DNA from: Mycobacterium paraffinicum
GTDB taxonomy: Bacteria; Actinomycetota; Actinomycetes; Mycobacteriales; Mycobacteriaceae
Assembly (NCBI RefSeq): GCF_001907675.1
Contig: NZ_MPNT01000013.1
Location: forward strand, 1 to 64,000
Length of the DNA: 64,000 nucleotides
Direction: 5' to 3'
The notes below the pieces were generated by a model that worked only from the letters and a program-made list of their open reading frames with translations, searched no databases and was not told where the DNA came from. Below are positions 1-8,825 of the stretch, in pieces. Position numbers and translations under genes: made by a program. Every line of letters begins with the position of its first letter. Position 1 is the first letter of the stretch.

Positions 1-354
1 GCTGCCGACCACGATCATCTCGGCCTCTTTGGACATCTCGACCAGCGTGGGAACCGGGGGTGCACACCGCAGCTCGCTGCGGACGTCGATCTTGCGGTCC
101 GTGGTGACGGCCTCCTCGGCGATCTTGACCGCGTGCTCGAGGACCTCGCGACCTTGCTCTTCCTGCCAGACGGCCACGCCGGTCGACAGCGGAAGGGCCG
201 GATACATCGGCACCATCGCGTTCACCATGTGGACGACGGTCAGCGGGACGTGTCGCAGCGCCGCGTCACGGGCCGCCCAACATACTGCGGCGTTCGAAGC
301 CGGCGATCCATCGATTCCGACGACGATGCCGTGGCGGTTTGCGAGTGTGGACAT
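1..354 (-). CDS. Universal stress protein, Rv2005c-like, cut by the window edge
   Basis: This is the N-terminal part (about 118 residues) of a tandem-domain universal stress protein; the rest lies outside the window. The start ATG at 354 follows a strong Shine-Dalgarno run (GGAGAGGGAG). The Usp nucleotide-binding start 'GIVVGIDGSPASNAAV' is visible, and the fragment breaks off at 'MIVVGS', just where the glycine-rich ATP loop would follow. The sequence resembles M. tuberculosis Rv2005c, which is also the divergent neighbour of otsB1 (Rv2006), so gene order agrees. A DosR-type box at 406-425 has a -10 hexamer (TAGCGT on the minus strand, 380-385) at the expected distance, which argues that this gene is DosR-driven. 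Confidence 0.9.
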   Translation of the reverse strand, partial: MSTLANRHGIVVGIDGSPASNAAVCWAARDAALRHVPLTVVHMVNAMVPMYPALPLSTGVAVWQEEQGREVLEHAVKIAEEAVTTDRKIDVRSELRCAPPVPTLVEMSKEAEMIVVGS

Positions 355-405
355 GATGTTCTCCCTCTCCTCGCCCAAAACGCTATGGCGGGACCGACCC
401 TCGAT

Positions 406-425
406 CATGAGGCTTTAGTCACCAA
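406..425 (-). promoter_or_regulatory. DosR-type box upstream of the Rv2005c-like USP
   Basis: The 20-mer catgaggctttagtcaccaa matches 14 of 20 positions of TTSGGGACTWWAGTCCCSAA. Its centre (415.5) is 42.5 bases from a TSS predicted near 373, and minus-strand TAGCGT (380-385) then sits at -10. It lies between divergent genes, but I see no equally placed -10 for otsB1. Confidence 0.65.
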
Positions 426-497
426 CCACATGGCCATGAGGCCCCCCTGCGCCGCCGAACCTTGACGGGCATCGGGCGCCGGCACATCGTCAGAGAC

Positions 498-3400
498 GTG
501 ACTGAATGGCCTGTCACCGTGGATGGGCGTTACCACGACGCGGTGATCCTCGGACTTGACTGTGTAATCGAACAGACCGCGCCGGACGTCGTCGGGGCCC
601 GCGATTCGACCGCGGTGTTGCTGCGGCGGCTGCGCGAGGCCGGCATCGCCGCCGCCGTCTATTCCTCGGGCCGCGACTGCGCGCCCCTGTTGCGCGCCGC
701 GGGAATTGAGGAATTGGTGGACGTGGCCGTCTGCCCGGCAGAGTCCGCCGCGCAGGGCGACGCGGCGCTGACCGTGACGCTGGCGCGCCTCGGGGTGCGC
801 CCGGTCCGGTGCGTCCTGGTCGACTGCGACGAGGGGGGAATCGCGGCGGGCCGGGACCACGGCTTCGGCCTCGTGATCGGCCTCGAGCGCAACGGGGGCG
901 GGGACGGGTTGCTGTCCCTCGGGGCGGACACCGTCGTCGCCGACTTCGCCGGGATCACGGTGCGGCGCGGGGGCGCCCCGTTGTCGACCATCCCCGACGC
1001 GATGGGCGTCTACAGCCAGCTGAAGGAACTGGTGGCCAGCCGCCGACCGGCGGTGTTTCTCGACTTCGACGGCACGCTGTCCGAGATCGTGGCCCACCCC
1101 GCGTCCGCAACGCCGGTCGAGGGCGCGCCCGAAGCGCTGCGCGAACTGGCGGCGCAGTGCCCCGTCGCGGTGATCAGCGGCCGCGACCTGGACGATCTTC
1201 GCGAACGCGTGCGGGTCGACGGAATCTGGTACGCGGGCAGCCACGGCTTCGAGCTCGTCGCACCGGACGGAACCCACCACGAGAACGCCGACGCCCTCGG
1301 CGCCATCGACGCGCTGGCGCGTGCGGCCGACCGATTGGCGGAGGAGCTCGCCGACGTCCCGGGGATCCACTTGGAGCCCAAGAGGTTTGCGGTCGCGGTC
1401 CACTACCGCCACGTCGACCCGGAACAAGTCGACGGAGTGATCGCGACGGTGCGCAGACTCGCGCGATCGGAATGCCTGCGGATCACGATGGGCCGCAGGG
1501 TCATCGAGCTACGCCCCAGCCTCGACTGGGACAAGGGCACGACGCTCAACTGGATCCTCGAACACATCCAGGGCACGGGCGGCGACGCGGTGTTGCCGAT
1601 CTACGTCGGCGACGACATCACCGACGAAGACGCCTTCGATGCGGTGCAATTCGACGGGGTAGGAATTGCGGTGCGGCACAACGAGGATGGCGATCGCCCG
1701 TCCGCCGCGTTCGTCAGCCTGGCGGATCCGTTCGCGGTGTGCGAGTTCGTCCGGCGGCTGGCCGACGACCTGCACGAGGCGTCGGCCGCGCCCAACGATG
1801 CGTGGGAACTGGTCTATGAGGGTTATGACCCCACCTACGAGCGCCTGCGCGAAACGCTGTGCACCGTGGGCAACGGATACCTGGCCAGCCGCGGCTGCGC
1901 CCCGGAGGCGACCGCGACCGAGGCACACTACCCGGGGACGTACGCTGCGGGCGTCTACAACACGCTGGCCGATCGCGTCGCGGGCCGGACGATCGAGAAC
2001 GAAAGCCTGGTCAACCTGCCCAACTGGTTGCCGCTGACCTTCCGGATCAACGGCGGGCCCTGGTTTCACATCGACGACGCCGAGTTGTTGTTCTACCGGC
2101 AGACATTCGACCTGCGGCACGCGACGCTGACGCGCACGCTGCGATTCTCCGATGGTGAGGGCCGGATCACGAGAATGACCCAACAGCGGTTCGCATCCAT
2201 GCACGAGCCGCACCTGCTCGCCATGCAGACCACGGTCGTCGCGGAGAACTGGTCGGGCACCGTCGAGTTCCGCTCCCTGCTGGACGGCGGCGTGGGCAAT
2301 ACCATGGTCGAGCGCTACCGCTCGCTGTCGAGCAGGCATCTCACGTCGTCGACGATCGACGAATTCGCCGACGAGTCGGTGATTTTGCGGACCGAGACCT
2401 CGCAGTCGCGCATCGCCATCGCGGTGGCCGCCCGCACCACCGTGTGGTGCGATGACGTCCGCGCCGACGCGCAGTACAAGATCGTGGCCGAACCCGACCG
2501 TGGCGGGCACGACATCCAGGTGGCGCTGGCCGCAGGCCTATCCGTCACCTGCGAGAAAATCGCGGCCGTCTTCACGGGCCGGGACAACGCGATATCCGAG
2601 CCGGCGAGCACCGCGCAGCTAGACCTCGATGCCGCCGGCCGGTACGCCGAGCTGCATCGTCAGCACGCCCGGGCCTGGGACCTGTTGTGGGAACAATGCG
2701 CCATCGGCCTGACCGACGGAGCCGACGCGCTGCGGATCCTGCGGTTGCACCTGGTGCACCTGCTGCAGACCCTCTCACCGCACACCGCCGAACTCGACGC
2801 CGGGGTGCCGGCCAGGGGCCTGCACGGCGAGGCCTACCGCGGACACGTCTTCTGGGACTCGCTGTTCGTTTCCCCGGTGCTGAGCGTGCGCATGCCCAAT
2901 GTGGCACGCTCCCTGCTGATTTACCGATATCGGCGCCTGCCCGAGGCCCGCCGGGCGGCGCGCCGGGCCGGTTATCTTGGCGCGATGTACCCCTGGCAGT
3001 CGGGCAGCGACGGGCGCGAGGTGAGCCAGGAAGTGCACCTCAACCCGGAGTCCGGCCGCTGGAATCCGGATGCCAGCGCCCGGGCGCATCACGTGGGTCT
3101 CGCCATCGCCTACAACACCTGGCAGCACTACCAGGTGACCGGCGACCGGCAGTTCCTCGTCGACTACGGCGCCGAGATGCTGGTCGAGATCGCGCGCTTC
3201 TGGGTGGGCCTGGCCAGCTTCGACGAGACTCGCGGCCGCTACACGATCAAGGGCATCGTCGGCCCCGACGAGTTCCATTCGGGTTATCCGGGAAAGGAAT
3301 ACGACGGGATCGACAACAACGCGTACACCAATGTCATGGCGGTCTGGGCCATCCTGCGGGCGATGGACGCCTTGGACCTGCTGCCGCTGCGGGACCGCCT

Positions 3401-4178
3401 GGACCTCGTCGGGAAGATCGACCTGACCAGCGACGAGCTCGGCCGGTGGGAGCACGTGACGCGGCGCATGTTCGTCCCCTTCCACGACAACGTGATCAGC
3501 CAGTTCGAGGGCTATTCGCAACTGGCTGAGCTGGATTGGGGCCAATACCGGCAGCGGTACGGCAACATCCAGCGGCTCGACCGCATCCTGGAGGCCGAGA
3601 ACGACAGCGTGAACAACTACAAGGCCTCCAAGCAGGCCGACGTGTTGATGCTGTTCTACCTGCTGTCGTCGGACGAGTTGCTGGCTCTGTTCGGCCGGCT
3701 GGGCTACCGCTTCACGCCCGAGCGGATCCCGGAGACGGTGGACTACTACCTCGCGCGCACCTCGGAGGGATCGACGCTTTCCGCCCTGGTCCATTCGTGG
3801 GTGCTCACCCGCGCCAATCGGCACCACGCGATGAAGTACTTCGTGCAGGTGCTCGCGTCCGACATCGTCGACATCCAGGGCGGCACCACGGCGGAGGGGA
3901 TACACCTGGCCGCGATGGCCGGCAGCATCGACCTGCTGCAACGGTGTTTCACCGGACTGGAGACCCGCGACGACCGGCTGATCCTGAGCCCGCAATGGCC
4001 GAAGGCGCTGGAACCGATCGAGTTTCCCTTCGTCTATCGCGGCCAACGGCTGCACCTTCGGGTCAGCGGGCGGGCGGCCGAGCTGACGTCCGAGGCCGGC
4101 AACAGCGCATCGGTCATGGTGGAATGCCGAGGCCGCGTGCACGGGCTGCTCCCCGGGCGCACCGTCGAGGTCGCCTGA
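498..4178 (+). CDS. otsB1: Three-part HAD / trehalose-6-phosphate phosphatase / GH65 protein (OtsB1-type)
   Basis: This 1226-residue protein resembles M. tuberculosis Rv2006. An N-terminal HAD-like segment (about 1-160) is followed by an OtsB-type trehalose-phosphatase domain (about 175-430) with DFDGT near residue 190 and GDDITDEDAF near 370, and then by a glycoside hydrolase family 65 domain (about 440-1220) whose GPDE motif near 920 carries the family's acid glutamate. The N-terminal HAD looks inactive: the DxD nucleophile motif reads GLDCV, and the cap region is much shorter than in Rv2006, which accounts for most of the length difference from its 1327 residues. A GTG at 498 is preferred because 'VTEWPVTVDGRYHDAVI' aligns with the Rv2006 start; an in-frame TTG at 462 is the alternative. 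The likely role is in trehalose or storage-sugar turnover; the GH65 substrate cannot be read from sequence. Confidence 0.9.
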   Translation: MTEWPVTVDGRYHDAVILGLDCVIEQTAPDVVGARDSTAVLLRRLREAGIAAAVYSSGRDCAPLLRAAGIEELVDVAVCPAESAAQGDAALTVTLARLGVRPVRCVLVDCDEGGIAAGRDHGFGLVIGLERNGGGDGLLSLGADTVVADFAGITVRRGGAPLSTIPDAMGVYSQLKELVASRRPAVFLDFDGTLSEIVAHPASATPVEGAPEALRELAAQCPVAVISGRDLDDLRERVRVDGIWYAGSHGFELVAPDGTHHENADALGAIDALARAADRLAEELADVPGIHLEPKRFAVAVHYRHVDPEQVDGVIATVRRLARSECLRITMGRRVIELRPSLDWDKGTTLNWILEHIQGTGGDAVLPIYVGDDITDEDAFDAVQFDGVGIAVRHNEDGDRPSAAFVSLADPFAVCEFVRRLADDLHEASAAPNDAWELVYEGYDPTYERLRETLCTVGNGYLASRGCAPEATATEAHYPGTYAAGVYNTLADRVAGRTIENESLVNLPNWLPLTFRINGGPWFHIDDAELLFYRQTFDLRHATLTRTLRFSDGEGRITRMTQQRFASMHEPHLLAMQTTVVAENWSGTVEFRSLLDGGVGNTMVERYRSLSSRHLTSSTIDEFADESVILRTETSQSRIAIAVAARTTVWCDDVRADAQYKIVAEPDRGGHDIQVALAAGLSVTCEKIAAVFTGRDNAISEPASTAQLDLDAAGRYAELHRQHARAWDLLWEQCAIGLTDGADALRILRLHLVHLLQTLSPHTAELDAGVPARGLHGEAYRGHVFWDSLFVSPVLSVRMPNVARSLLIYRYRRLPEARRAARRAGYLGAMYPWQSGSDGREVSQEVHLNPESGRWNPDASARAHHVGLAIAYNTWQHYQVTGDRQFLVDYGAEMLVEIARFWVGLASFDETRGRYTIKGIVGPDEFHSGYPGKEYDGIDNNAYTNVMAVWAILRAMDALDLLPLRDRLDLVGKIDLTSDELGRWEHVTRRMFVPFHDNVISQFEGYSQLAELDWGQYRQRYGNIQRLDRILEAENDSVNNYKASKQADVLMLFYLLSSDELLALFGRLGYRFTPERIPETVDYYLARTSEGSTLSALVHSWVLTRANRHHAMKYFVQVLASDIVDIQGGTTAEGIHLAAMAGSIDLLQRCFTGLETRDDRLILSPQWPKALEPIEFPFVYRGQRLHLRVSGRAAELTSEAGNSASVMVECRGRVHGLLPGRTVEVA

Positions 4179-4201
4179 GGCCGGTGACCTATGCCCGCGA
4201 A

Positions 4202-4221
4202 CGGGGGCCGAACGGCCCTGC
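4202..4221 (+). promoter_or_regulatory. DosR-type box upstream of the USP at 4295
   Basis: The core GGGCCGAACGGCCC is a near-perfect inverted repeat matching about 11 of 20 DosR consensus positions. TAACGT at 4242-4247 falls exactly where a -10 should be if the box is centred at -42.5 (TSS near 4254). The spacing supports the call more than the match score does. Confidence 0.5.
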
Positions 4222-4294
4222 TGAACCGGGCCGCGTGCTCATAACGTGACCAGTGCCGGGCCTTCGGGGGGCCCCCGCCAGCCAGGAGGACGCG

Positions 4295-5086
4295 ATGAAC
4301 AATCCGCAGCAGCGGATCGTAGTGGGTATCGACGGCTCGGACGCCGCGATCAATGCGGCCAAGTGGGCCGCCGCCGAGGCCCTCAGCCGTAACGTCCCGC
4401 TTCGGCTGATTCACGCCGTCCCCCGGCGGAACGCCGGTGACGACAGCCTGGACATCCAATACGCCCAAACCGCGCTGCGCGCCGCCGATGCTGCGCTTCA
4501 GGCCACGGGTCAGCCGGTCAAGGTCGAATGCGACATCGTGCGCGGTTCGTCTGAGGACGCGCTGATCGACGAATCACGCGGTGCGGCAATGGTTTGCGTG
4601 GGCTCGGTCGGCACGGGCTGGGTGGCGCGCAAGGTCCTGGGCTCGACCGCGGACACCCTGGCACACCGGGCGCACTGCCCGGTGGCCGTGATCCGCAGCC
4701 GCCGCGGCGCCGAGCCGGATGACGGATTCGTCGCGGTCGCCGTCGGCGAATCGGCCGGCAACGACGCCGTGCTCGAGCACGGCTTTCGCGAGGCGCGCCT
4801 GCGTGAGGCGCCGATCCTGGCGATGGGCGTCTGGCGGTGGGGCCTCGGCGAGATTCCCTACAGCCAGCTGCAACAGCGCCTCGGCCCCTGGGTGGCGCGG
4901 CACCGCGAGGTGCACGTCCAGCCCGCCGCGGCCAGGCGGGGCGCGGCCGAATTCCTCGCGCACACAAGCGATCCCGTTCAGCTCGCGGTGGTGGGCGGCG
5001 ACGACGCGGACAAGGTCGCCCGCATCGTGGGACCGATCACCGCGCTCGGAAACGGGGGGTGTTCGGTGCTGGTCGTGCGTGACTGA
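4295..5086 (+). CDS. Universal stress protein, 263 aa
   Basis: This cytosolic Usp-family protein has two Usp-like halves. The first half holds 'VVGIDGSDAAINAAKW' and a G-x2-G-x9-G[ST] nucleotide loop (GSVGTGWVARKVLGST). The second half keeps the fold pattern and ends 'CSVLVVRD', but its glycine loop is lost, so probably only one ATP site remains. The start ATG follows GGAGGA at good spacing. This one-site architecture recurs in the USPs at 9556-10380, 10382-11152 and 24402-25193, suggesting local duplication. A DosR-type box with a well-placed -10 lies upstream. It converges on the STAS-like gene, with six bases between the stops. Confidence 0.9.
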   Translation: MNNPQQRIVVGIDGSDAAINAAKWAAAEALSRNVPLRLIHAVPRRNAGDDSLDIQYAQTALRAADAALQATGQPVKVECDIVRGSSEDALIDESRGAAMVCVGSVGTGWVARKVLGSTADTLAHRAHCPVAVIRSRRGAEPDDGFVAVAVGESAGNDAVLEHGFREARLREAPILAMGVWRWGLGEIPYSQLQQRLGPWVARHREVHVQPAAARRGAAEFLAHTSDPVQLAVVGGDDADKVARIVGPITALGNGGCSVLVVRD

Positions 5087-5092
5087 CGGCGA

Positions 5093-5461
5093 CTACCCGG
5101 CCGCCCATTGGGCGGCCTTGTCCAGCTCGTCCAGTGAGAAGATGGCGAACTCGCCGGGGACCAGCCACGCCACGGCGTGCAGGACGTGGGCGACCCAATC
5201 CTTGTCCGAGACCACCGCGATCCGCTTGAACGCCGAATGGTGCGGCAGCACGGTGCCCAAGCCCAGCTTGACGTCCTCGAGGAAGCCACCCGGCCCGAAT
5301 CCCTCGTAATCGGGCGCGATCACCTCGACGATCCGGACCTCACCCGTCTGTAGCACCCGCTCGATCTCGGGTTTGACGTCACGCAGCTCGTCGCCGCGCA
5401 GCCGGCCCGACACCCGGATGCCGATGACCTTCTCCGGCATGTCCGGCAGCAGTTCGATCAT
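5093..5461 (-). CDS. SpoIIAA/STAS-like protein, 122 aa
   Basis: A short soluble protein of the SpoIIAA-like (DUF3478-type) fold family, recognised by its size and by the central 'VEVIAPDYEGFGPGGFLEDVKLG' type segment, a conserved stretch in that group. Members bind small hydrophobic ligands or act as anti-anti-sigma-like modules, but no function is proven. The start ATG follows GAGGAGGCTGAGAA. It is the last gene of a likely three-gene unit GNAT-USP-STAS (spacers 12 and 29 bases) fed by the DosR-type box at 6943-6962. Confidence 0.75.
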   Translation of the reverse strand: MIELLPDMPEKVIGIRVSGRLRGDELRDVKPEIERVLQTGEVRIVEVIAPDYEGFGPGGFLEDVKLGLGTVLPHHSAFKRIAVVSDKDWVAHVLHAVAWLVPGEFAIFSLDELDKAAQWAAG

Positions 5462-5490
5462 TTCTCAGCCTCCTCGGTCATGGTTTCTTG

Positions 5491-6369
5491 TCAACGGACA
5501 ACCAACACGGGCACGCGCGCCGACTGCGCCACGGCAGAACTCACCGAGCCGAGCAACATTCCGGGGAATCCCCCGCGGCCGCGGCTACCGACCACCACCA
5601 GCTGAGCGCGTTCGGACTCCTTCAGCAGCCACTCGGACGGCTTGTCGCAGAACAGTTTCCGTTCGATGCGCACGTCCGGGTAGCGGTCCTGCCAGCCGGC
5701 CAGGCGTTCGGCCAGGGTTTCGGCCGCCTGGATCTCGCGGTCGTGCCAGTCCATGCCCAGGATGGGGAACACCCCCACGTCGCTCCAGACGTGCACCGCA
5801 ACCAGCCCTACCCCCCTGCGCGAGGCCTCGTCGAAGGCCAGAGCGGTCGCGTCCTCCGACGCGGGGGACCCGTCGACGCCGAGGACCACGGGCGCGCCGG
5901 GATCCGGCGCAGCGCCTTCGGCGGAGTGAATGACCGCGACCGGGCAGTGGGCGTAGTGCACGAGACCCGCGGTCACCGAGCCCAACAGCAGGCGCCCCAC
6001 CGCGCCGAGCCCCTGGCTTCCGGCGACGATCATCCGGGCATCGTTGGAGGCCTCGACCAGCGCCGGGACAATCGCCGAATACACCGTCTCGGTGTGGATT
6101 TCCGGCGGCGCGGAGCTGCCCACGCTGGCGTTGAGCGTCTTGCGGGCCTGGTCGATGACGTGCTTAGCGCTGTCCTGCTGCCACTCGGGCATGTCCGCGT
6201 ACAGCTGCCCCACCGGCCAGCCGACCACGACCGGGGGAACCGCGTGCACCAGCGTGATGGGCAGATCACGCAGGAGGGCCTCCCGAGTACCCCAGGCCAC
6301 GGCGGCGTCGGATGCCGCCGACCCGTCGACACAGACCAGGACGCCGTATTTCTTCGCGCCTTGCGTCAT
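5491..6369 (-). CDS. Tandem universal stress protein (Rv2623-type), 292 aa
   Basis: Two complete Usp domains are present, each with an intact ATP loop: GSQGLGAVGRLLLGS in the first half and GSRGRGGFPGMLLGS in the second. This matches the architecture of M. tuberculosis Rv2623 (TB31.7), an ATP-binding regulator of growth during persistence, and length and ends agree. The start ATG follows GAGGAGCGGAAAA. It differs from the neighbouring USPs, which keep only one loop. It sits 12 bases behind the GNAT gene and 29 bases ahead of the STAS-like gene, and is therefore probably co-transcribed with both. Confidence 0.9.
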   Translation of the reverse strand: MTQGAKKYGVLVCVDGSAASDAAVAWGTREALLRDLPITLVHAVPPVVVGWPVGQLYADMPEWQQDSAKHVIDQARKTLNASVGSSAPPEIHTETVYSAIVPALVEASNDARMIVAGSQGLGAVGRLLLGSVTAGLVHYAHCPVAVIHSAEGAAPDPGAPVVLGVDGSPASEDATALAFDEASRRGVGLVAVHVWSDVGVFPILGMDWHDREIQAAETLAERLAGWQDRYPDVRIERKLFCDKPSEWLLKESERAQLVVVGSRGRGGFPGMLLGSVSSAVAQSARVPVLVVR

Positions 6370-6381
6370 TTTTCCGCTCCT

Positions 6382-6909
6382 CTACACGTCGTCGAATTCG
6401 GGAAGCTCGATCTCGAGATGGCGAACCGATCCGTAATCGATTGGCCGGCAAGGCCAGCCGAGATCGAAGAAGACCGTGAGCATCAGGTGATTCTCCCCGA
6501 GGACGTCGGCGATGAACCTTTCGACGCCGTTGGATCGAGCGACCGGGGCCAGGTGCTTGAGCAGGGCCGTTCCCACGCCCACCGAATGATCCTGGTGCGC
6601 CACCACGATCGCCACCTCGGCCACCTGCGGATCGTCGACGACGACGCAGTGCGCCACGCCGATCAGCCGGTCGGCGTCGAAGGCGCCGAGGGCGTACACC
6701 CCGTCCGGGGGCTCGGTCAGCTTCGCGACGAGCTCGTGCAGCGGCAACAGCTGCAGCGTGAAGAAGCGAAAGTACCGGTCATGGTCGGACAGGCGCTCAT
6801 GAAGCGCCAAAACGGCCTCGGCGTCGGCGACGGTCAAAGCACGCAACGACACCAGGCGTCCGTCGAGCAGCCGAGCAGTTTCCGTGGCGTCCACCGACCG
6901 ATCACTCAC
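6382..6909 (-). CDS. GNAT-family acetyltransferase, 175 aa
   Basis: A single GNAT domain occupies nearly the whole protein. The acetyl-CoA binding region follows the strand 'EVAIVVAHQDHSVGVGTALL', a V-x-x-x-x-Q/R-x-x-G-x-G-type pyrophosphate loop. The substrate is unknown; related mycobacterial genes include Rv0998-like and other protein or small-molecule acetylases, but nothing here is diagnostic. The GTG start at 6909 would be the first transcribed base or within one base of it, if the DosR box at 6943-6962 and the -10 TACGGT (6917-6922) are used, so the mRNA is predicted leaderless. It is the first gene of the GNAT-USP-STAS unit. Confidence 0.85.
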   Translation of the reverse strand: MSDRSVDATETARLLDGRLVSLRALTVADAEAVLALHERLSDHDRYFRFFTLQLLPLHELVAKLTEPPDGVYALGAFDADRLIGVAHCVVVDDPQVAEVAIVVAHQDHSVGVGTALLKHLAPVARSNGVERFIADVLGENHLMLTVFFDLGWPCRPIDYGSVRHLEIELPEFDDV

Positions 6910-6942
6910 GACACCGACCGTAATCCCGGGCGGCGCCCTCGG

Positions 6943-6962
6943 GCAGGGCCGTTAGACCCAAG
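6943..6962 (-). promoter_or_regulatory. DosR-type box for the GNAT-USP-STAS operon
   Basis: The core GGGCCGTTAGACCC is almost the same as the box at 11208-11227. Minus-strand TACGGT at 6917-6922 lies at the predicted -10, putting the TSS near 6910, directly at the GTG start at 6909. It matches about 12 of 20 consensus positions. Confidence 0.65.
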
Positions 6963-6993
6963 GGCCGCCCCCTTTGGTCCCGCCGGGGCGCCC

Positions 6994-8706
6994 CTACTGA
7001 TCGATGAGCGGGGCGACCCAGTGCACGCGAGTGCCGCCCTCGGGTGGGCCGGTGATCTCGCAGGCACCGCCGAGTTGTTCGGCGCGGCGCCTCATGTTGG
7101 CCAGGCCGCTGCTGCGCGTATTGCCGTCGGGGATTCCGGAGCCGTTGTCGATGATGTCCAGCACGAACATGTCGGCGACGCTGATCTCGACGGTCAGCCG
7201 CGATCCGCCGGAATGCCGCAGGGCGTTGCTGACGGCTTCCGCCGTCACCGCTTCGGCGTGGTCGGCAAGCTCACCGCCGACGGCGGTCATCGGCCCGTGC
7301 ATGCGCACGGTGGTCACGACGTCGCGACTCTCGGTCAGGTCCGCGACCACCTGTTGGATGCGGCGGCGGAAGTCGCCGTTCTTGCCCAGCGGGGATTTCA
7401 GCTGGAAGATCGTCGTGCGGATCTCCTCGATGATGGTCTGCAGGTCGTCGAGGGTGCGGTTGAGCCGGTCGGCGACCTCCGGGGAGCGCGACCGCGCCAG
7501 GGTTCCCTGCAGGTCCATGCCGGCGGCGAAAAGCCGCTGGATGACGTGGTCGTGCAGGTCGTGCGCGATGCGTTCCCGCTCGGCCAGGATGGTCAGCTGC
7601 CGCGCGTCGTCGCGGGCCGACGCGAGCACCAGCGCCATCGCCGCGTGCGTAGCGAAATCGTTGACCAGGTCGAGGTAACTGTCGTCGAACGGCGGCTGGT
7701 CGGCGCCGCGGGCGATGGCGATGACGCCGACGACCTCGTCGCGCGCGCGCAGCGGCATCAGGATCGCCGGGCGCTGTCCCACGTCGGTGAAGGCCTGGAT
7801 CGGGTACCGCAACGTCTCGGTGATCATCGGTTTGCCGGAGCGGAACACGGTGCCGCTGGTGGAGGCGTCCACCGGGATCCGTTGGCCGACCACGTCGTCG
7901 GCATGCAGCCCGACCGCCGCGGAGACCACGAGCGTGTCGACCTCGTCGTCGGGCAGGTCGGGGTCGCCGGGCACCAGGACGATCGCCTGCTCGGCGTCGG
8001 TCAGGATGCGGGCCTGCTCGGCGATCAGCTGCAGCGGGCGCCGGTGCGGGGCGGCGCTGGACAGCAGCGCGGTGGTGATCTCGCGGCTGGCCTCCATCCA
8101 CTTGACGGCCGTCCGCTCGCGTTGGAAGACCTGCGCGTTGTCGATGGCGACCGCGGCGGCGAACGCCAGGGCGCGGGCGGCCACCTCGTCGGAATCGGAG
8201 AACACCCGCTGCGGATCGACGTGGGTGAGGTAGAGGTTTCCGAACACGGTGCCGCGGATGGTGATCGGCACCGCGAGGAAGGCGCGCATCGGGGGGTGGT
8301 GTTCGGGGAACCCGACGGCGGCCGGATGCGCGGTCAGATCCGCCATGCGCAGGGCCGGCGTGTCCAGCAGCGACAGGCTCAGCAACCCCTTGCCGAACGG
8401 CAGGTGCCCGATGCGGGACACCGTGTCGGCGTCCATGCCCTCGTGGACGAACCTGACGAGGTTGCCCTCGGGATCACGGATGGCCAGGGCGCCGTAGGGC
8501 GCCGAGGTCAGCTTCCGCGCCGCGCCGATGATCCGGTGCAGCGTGGCGTCGAGGTCGAGGCCCGCGCCGATCTCGACGATGACACGGAGCAAGAGCTCCA
8601 TCTGGTCGCGGGCGGCCAGCAACTCGTCGAGCTGCTCGTGCATTCGCCCGACCAACCCGCGCTGGCCGAGTCCGGCGAATGCCGAGCCGCTGTCGTCGCT
8701 CGTCAC
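6994..8706 (-). CDS. devS: DevS/DosS-type heme sensor histidine kinase
   Basis: The 570-residue cytosolic kinase has two GAF domains, then HisKA_3 dimerisation and HATPase domains. The first GAF holds 'EHHPPMRAFLAVP'; the histidine near residue 136 corresponds to the heme ligand H149 of M. tuberculosis DosS. The phosphorylated histidine lies in 'RIAHDLHDHVIQRLF' near residue 382, and the ATP-binding G box reads 'DNGSGIPDGN'. It senses O2, NO or CO through heme and phosphorylates DevR. GTG at 8706 is chosen because GGAGG lies nine bases upstream; a GTG at 8727 is the alternative. It is the last gene of Rv3134c-devR-devS, though 119 bases separate it from devR. Confidence 0.93.
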   Translation of the reverse strand: MTSDDSGSAFAGLGQRGLVGRMHEQLDELLAARDQMELLLRVIVEIGAGLDLDATLHRIIGAARKLTSAPYGALAIRDPEGNLVRFVHEGMDADTVSRIGHLPFGKGLLSLSLLDTPALRMADLTAHPAAVGFPEHHPPMRAFLAVPITIRGTVFGNLYLTHVDPQRVFSDSDEVAARALAFAAAVAIDNAQVFQRERTAVKWMEASREITTALLSSAAPHRRPLQLIAEQARILTDAEQAIVLVPGDPDLPDDEVDTLVVSAAVGLHADDVVGQRIPVDASTSGTVFRSGKPMITETLRYPIQAFTDVGQRPAILMPLRARDEVVGVIAIARGADQPPFDDSYLDLVNDFATHAAMALVLASARDDARQLTILAERERIAHDLHDHVIQRLFAAGMDLQGTLARSRSPEVADRLNRTLDDLQTIIEEIRTTIFQLKSPLGKNGDFRRRIQQVVADLTESRDVVTTVRMHGPMTAVGGELADHAEAVTAEAVSNALRHSGGSRLTVEISVADMFVLDIIDNGSGIPDGNTRSSGLANMRRRAEQLGGACEITGPPEGGTRVHWVAPLIDQ

Positions 8707-8825
8707 CCCGTCAAACCTCCACGACACTTTTGCTCAATGTCAGATGGCAAGATCAGCGTAGACGCAATTTGTCAAGCGCCCAAGCAAAGAGTTCGTTCCA
8801 TGAGGGGGCCCGGTGCGCTTGGCGG

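Noticed and set aside
387..406. A second DosR box beside 406-425
   Set aside because: Only the left half (GGGAC) matches. About 8 of 20 positions is not better than chance in this GC-rich DNA.
462..497. TTG start extending OtsB1 by twelve residues
   Set aside because: The added residues do not match the Rv2006 start, whereas the GTG at 498 does. It is kept only as an alternative.
2775..4142. A minus-strand 455-codon frame inside otsB1
   Set aside because: Antisense to the GH65 domain, with biased composition and no motif.
4255..4290. Hairpin GGGCC-GGCCC in the 5' region of the USP at 4295 as a terminator or riboswitch
   Set aside because: No U-tract follows and no known riboswitch core is visible. 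GC-rich inverted repeats are common here.
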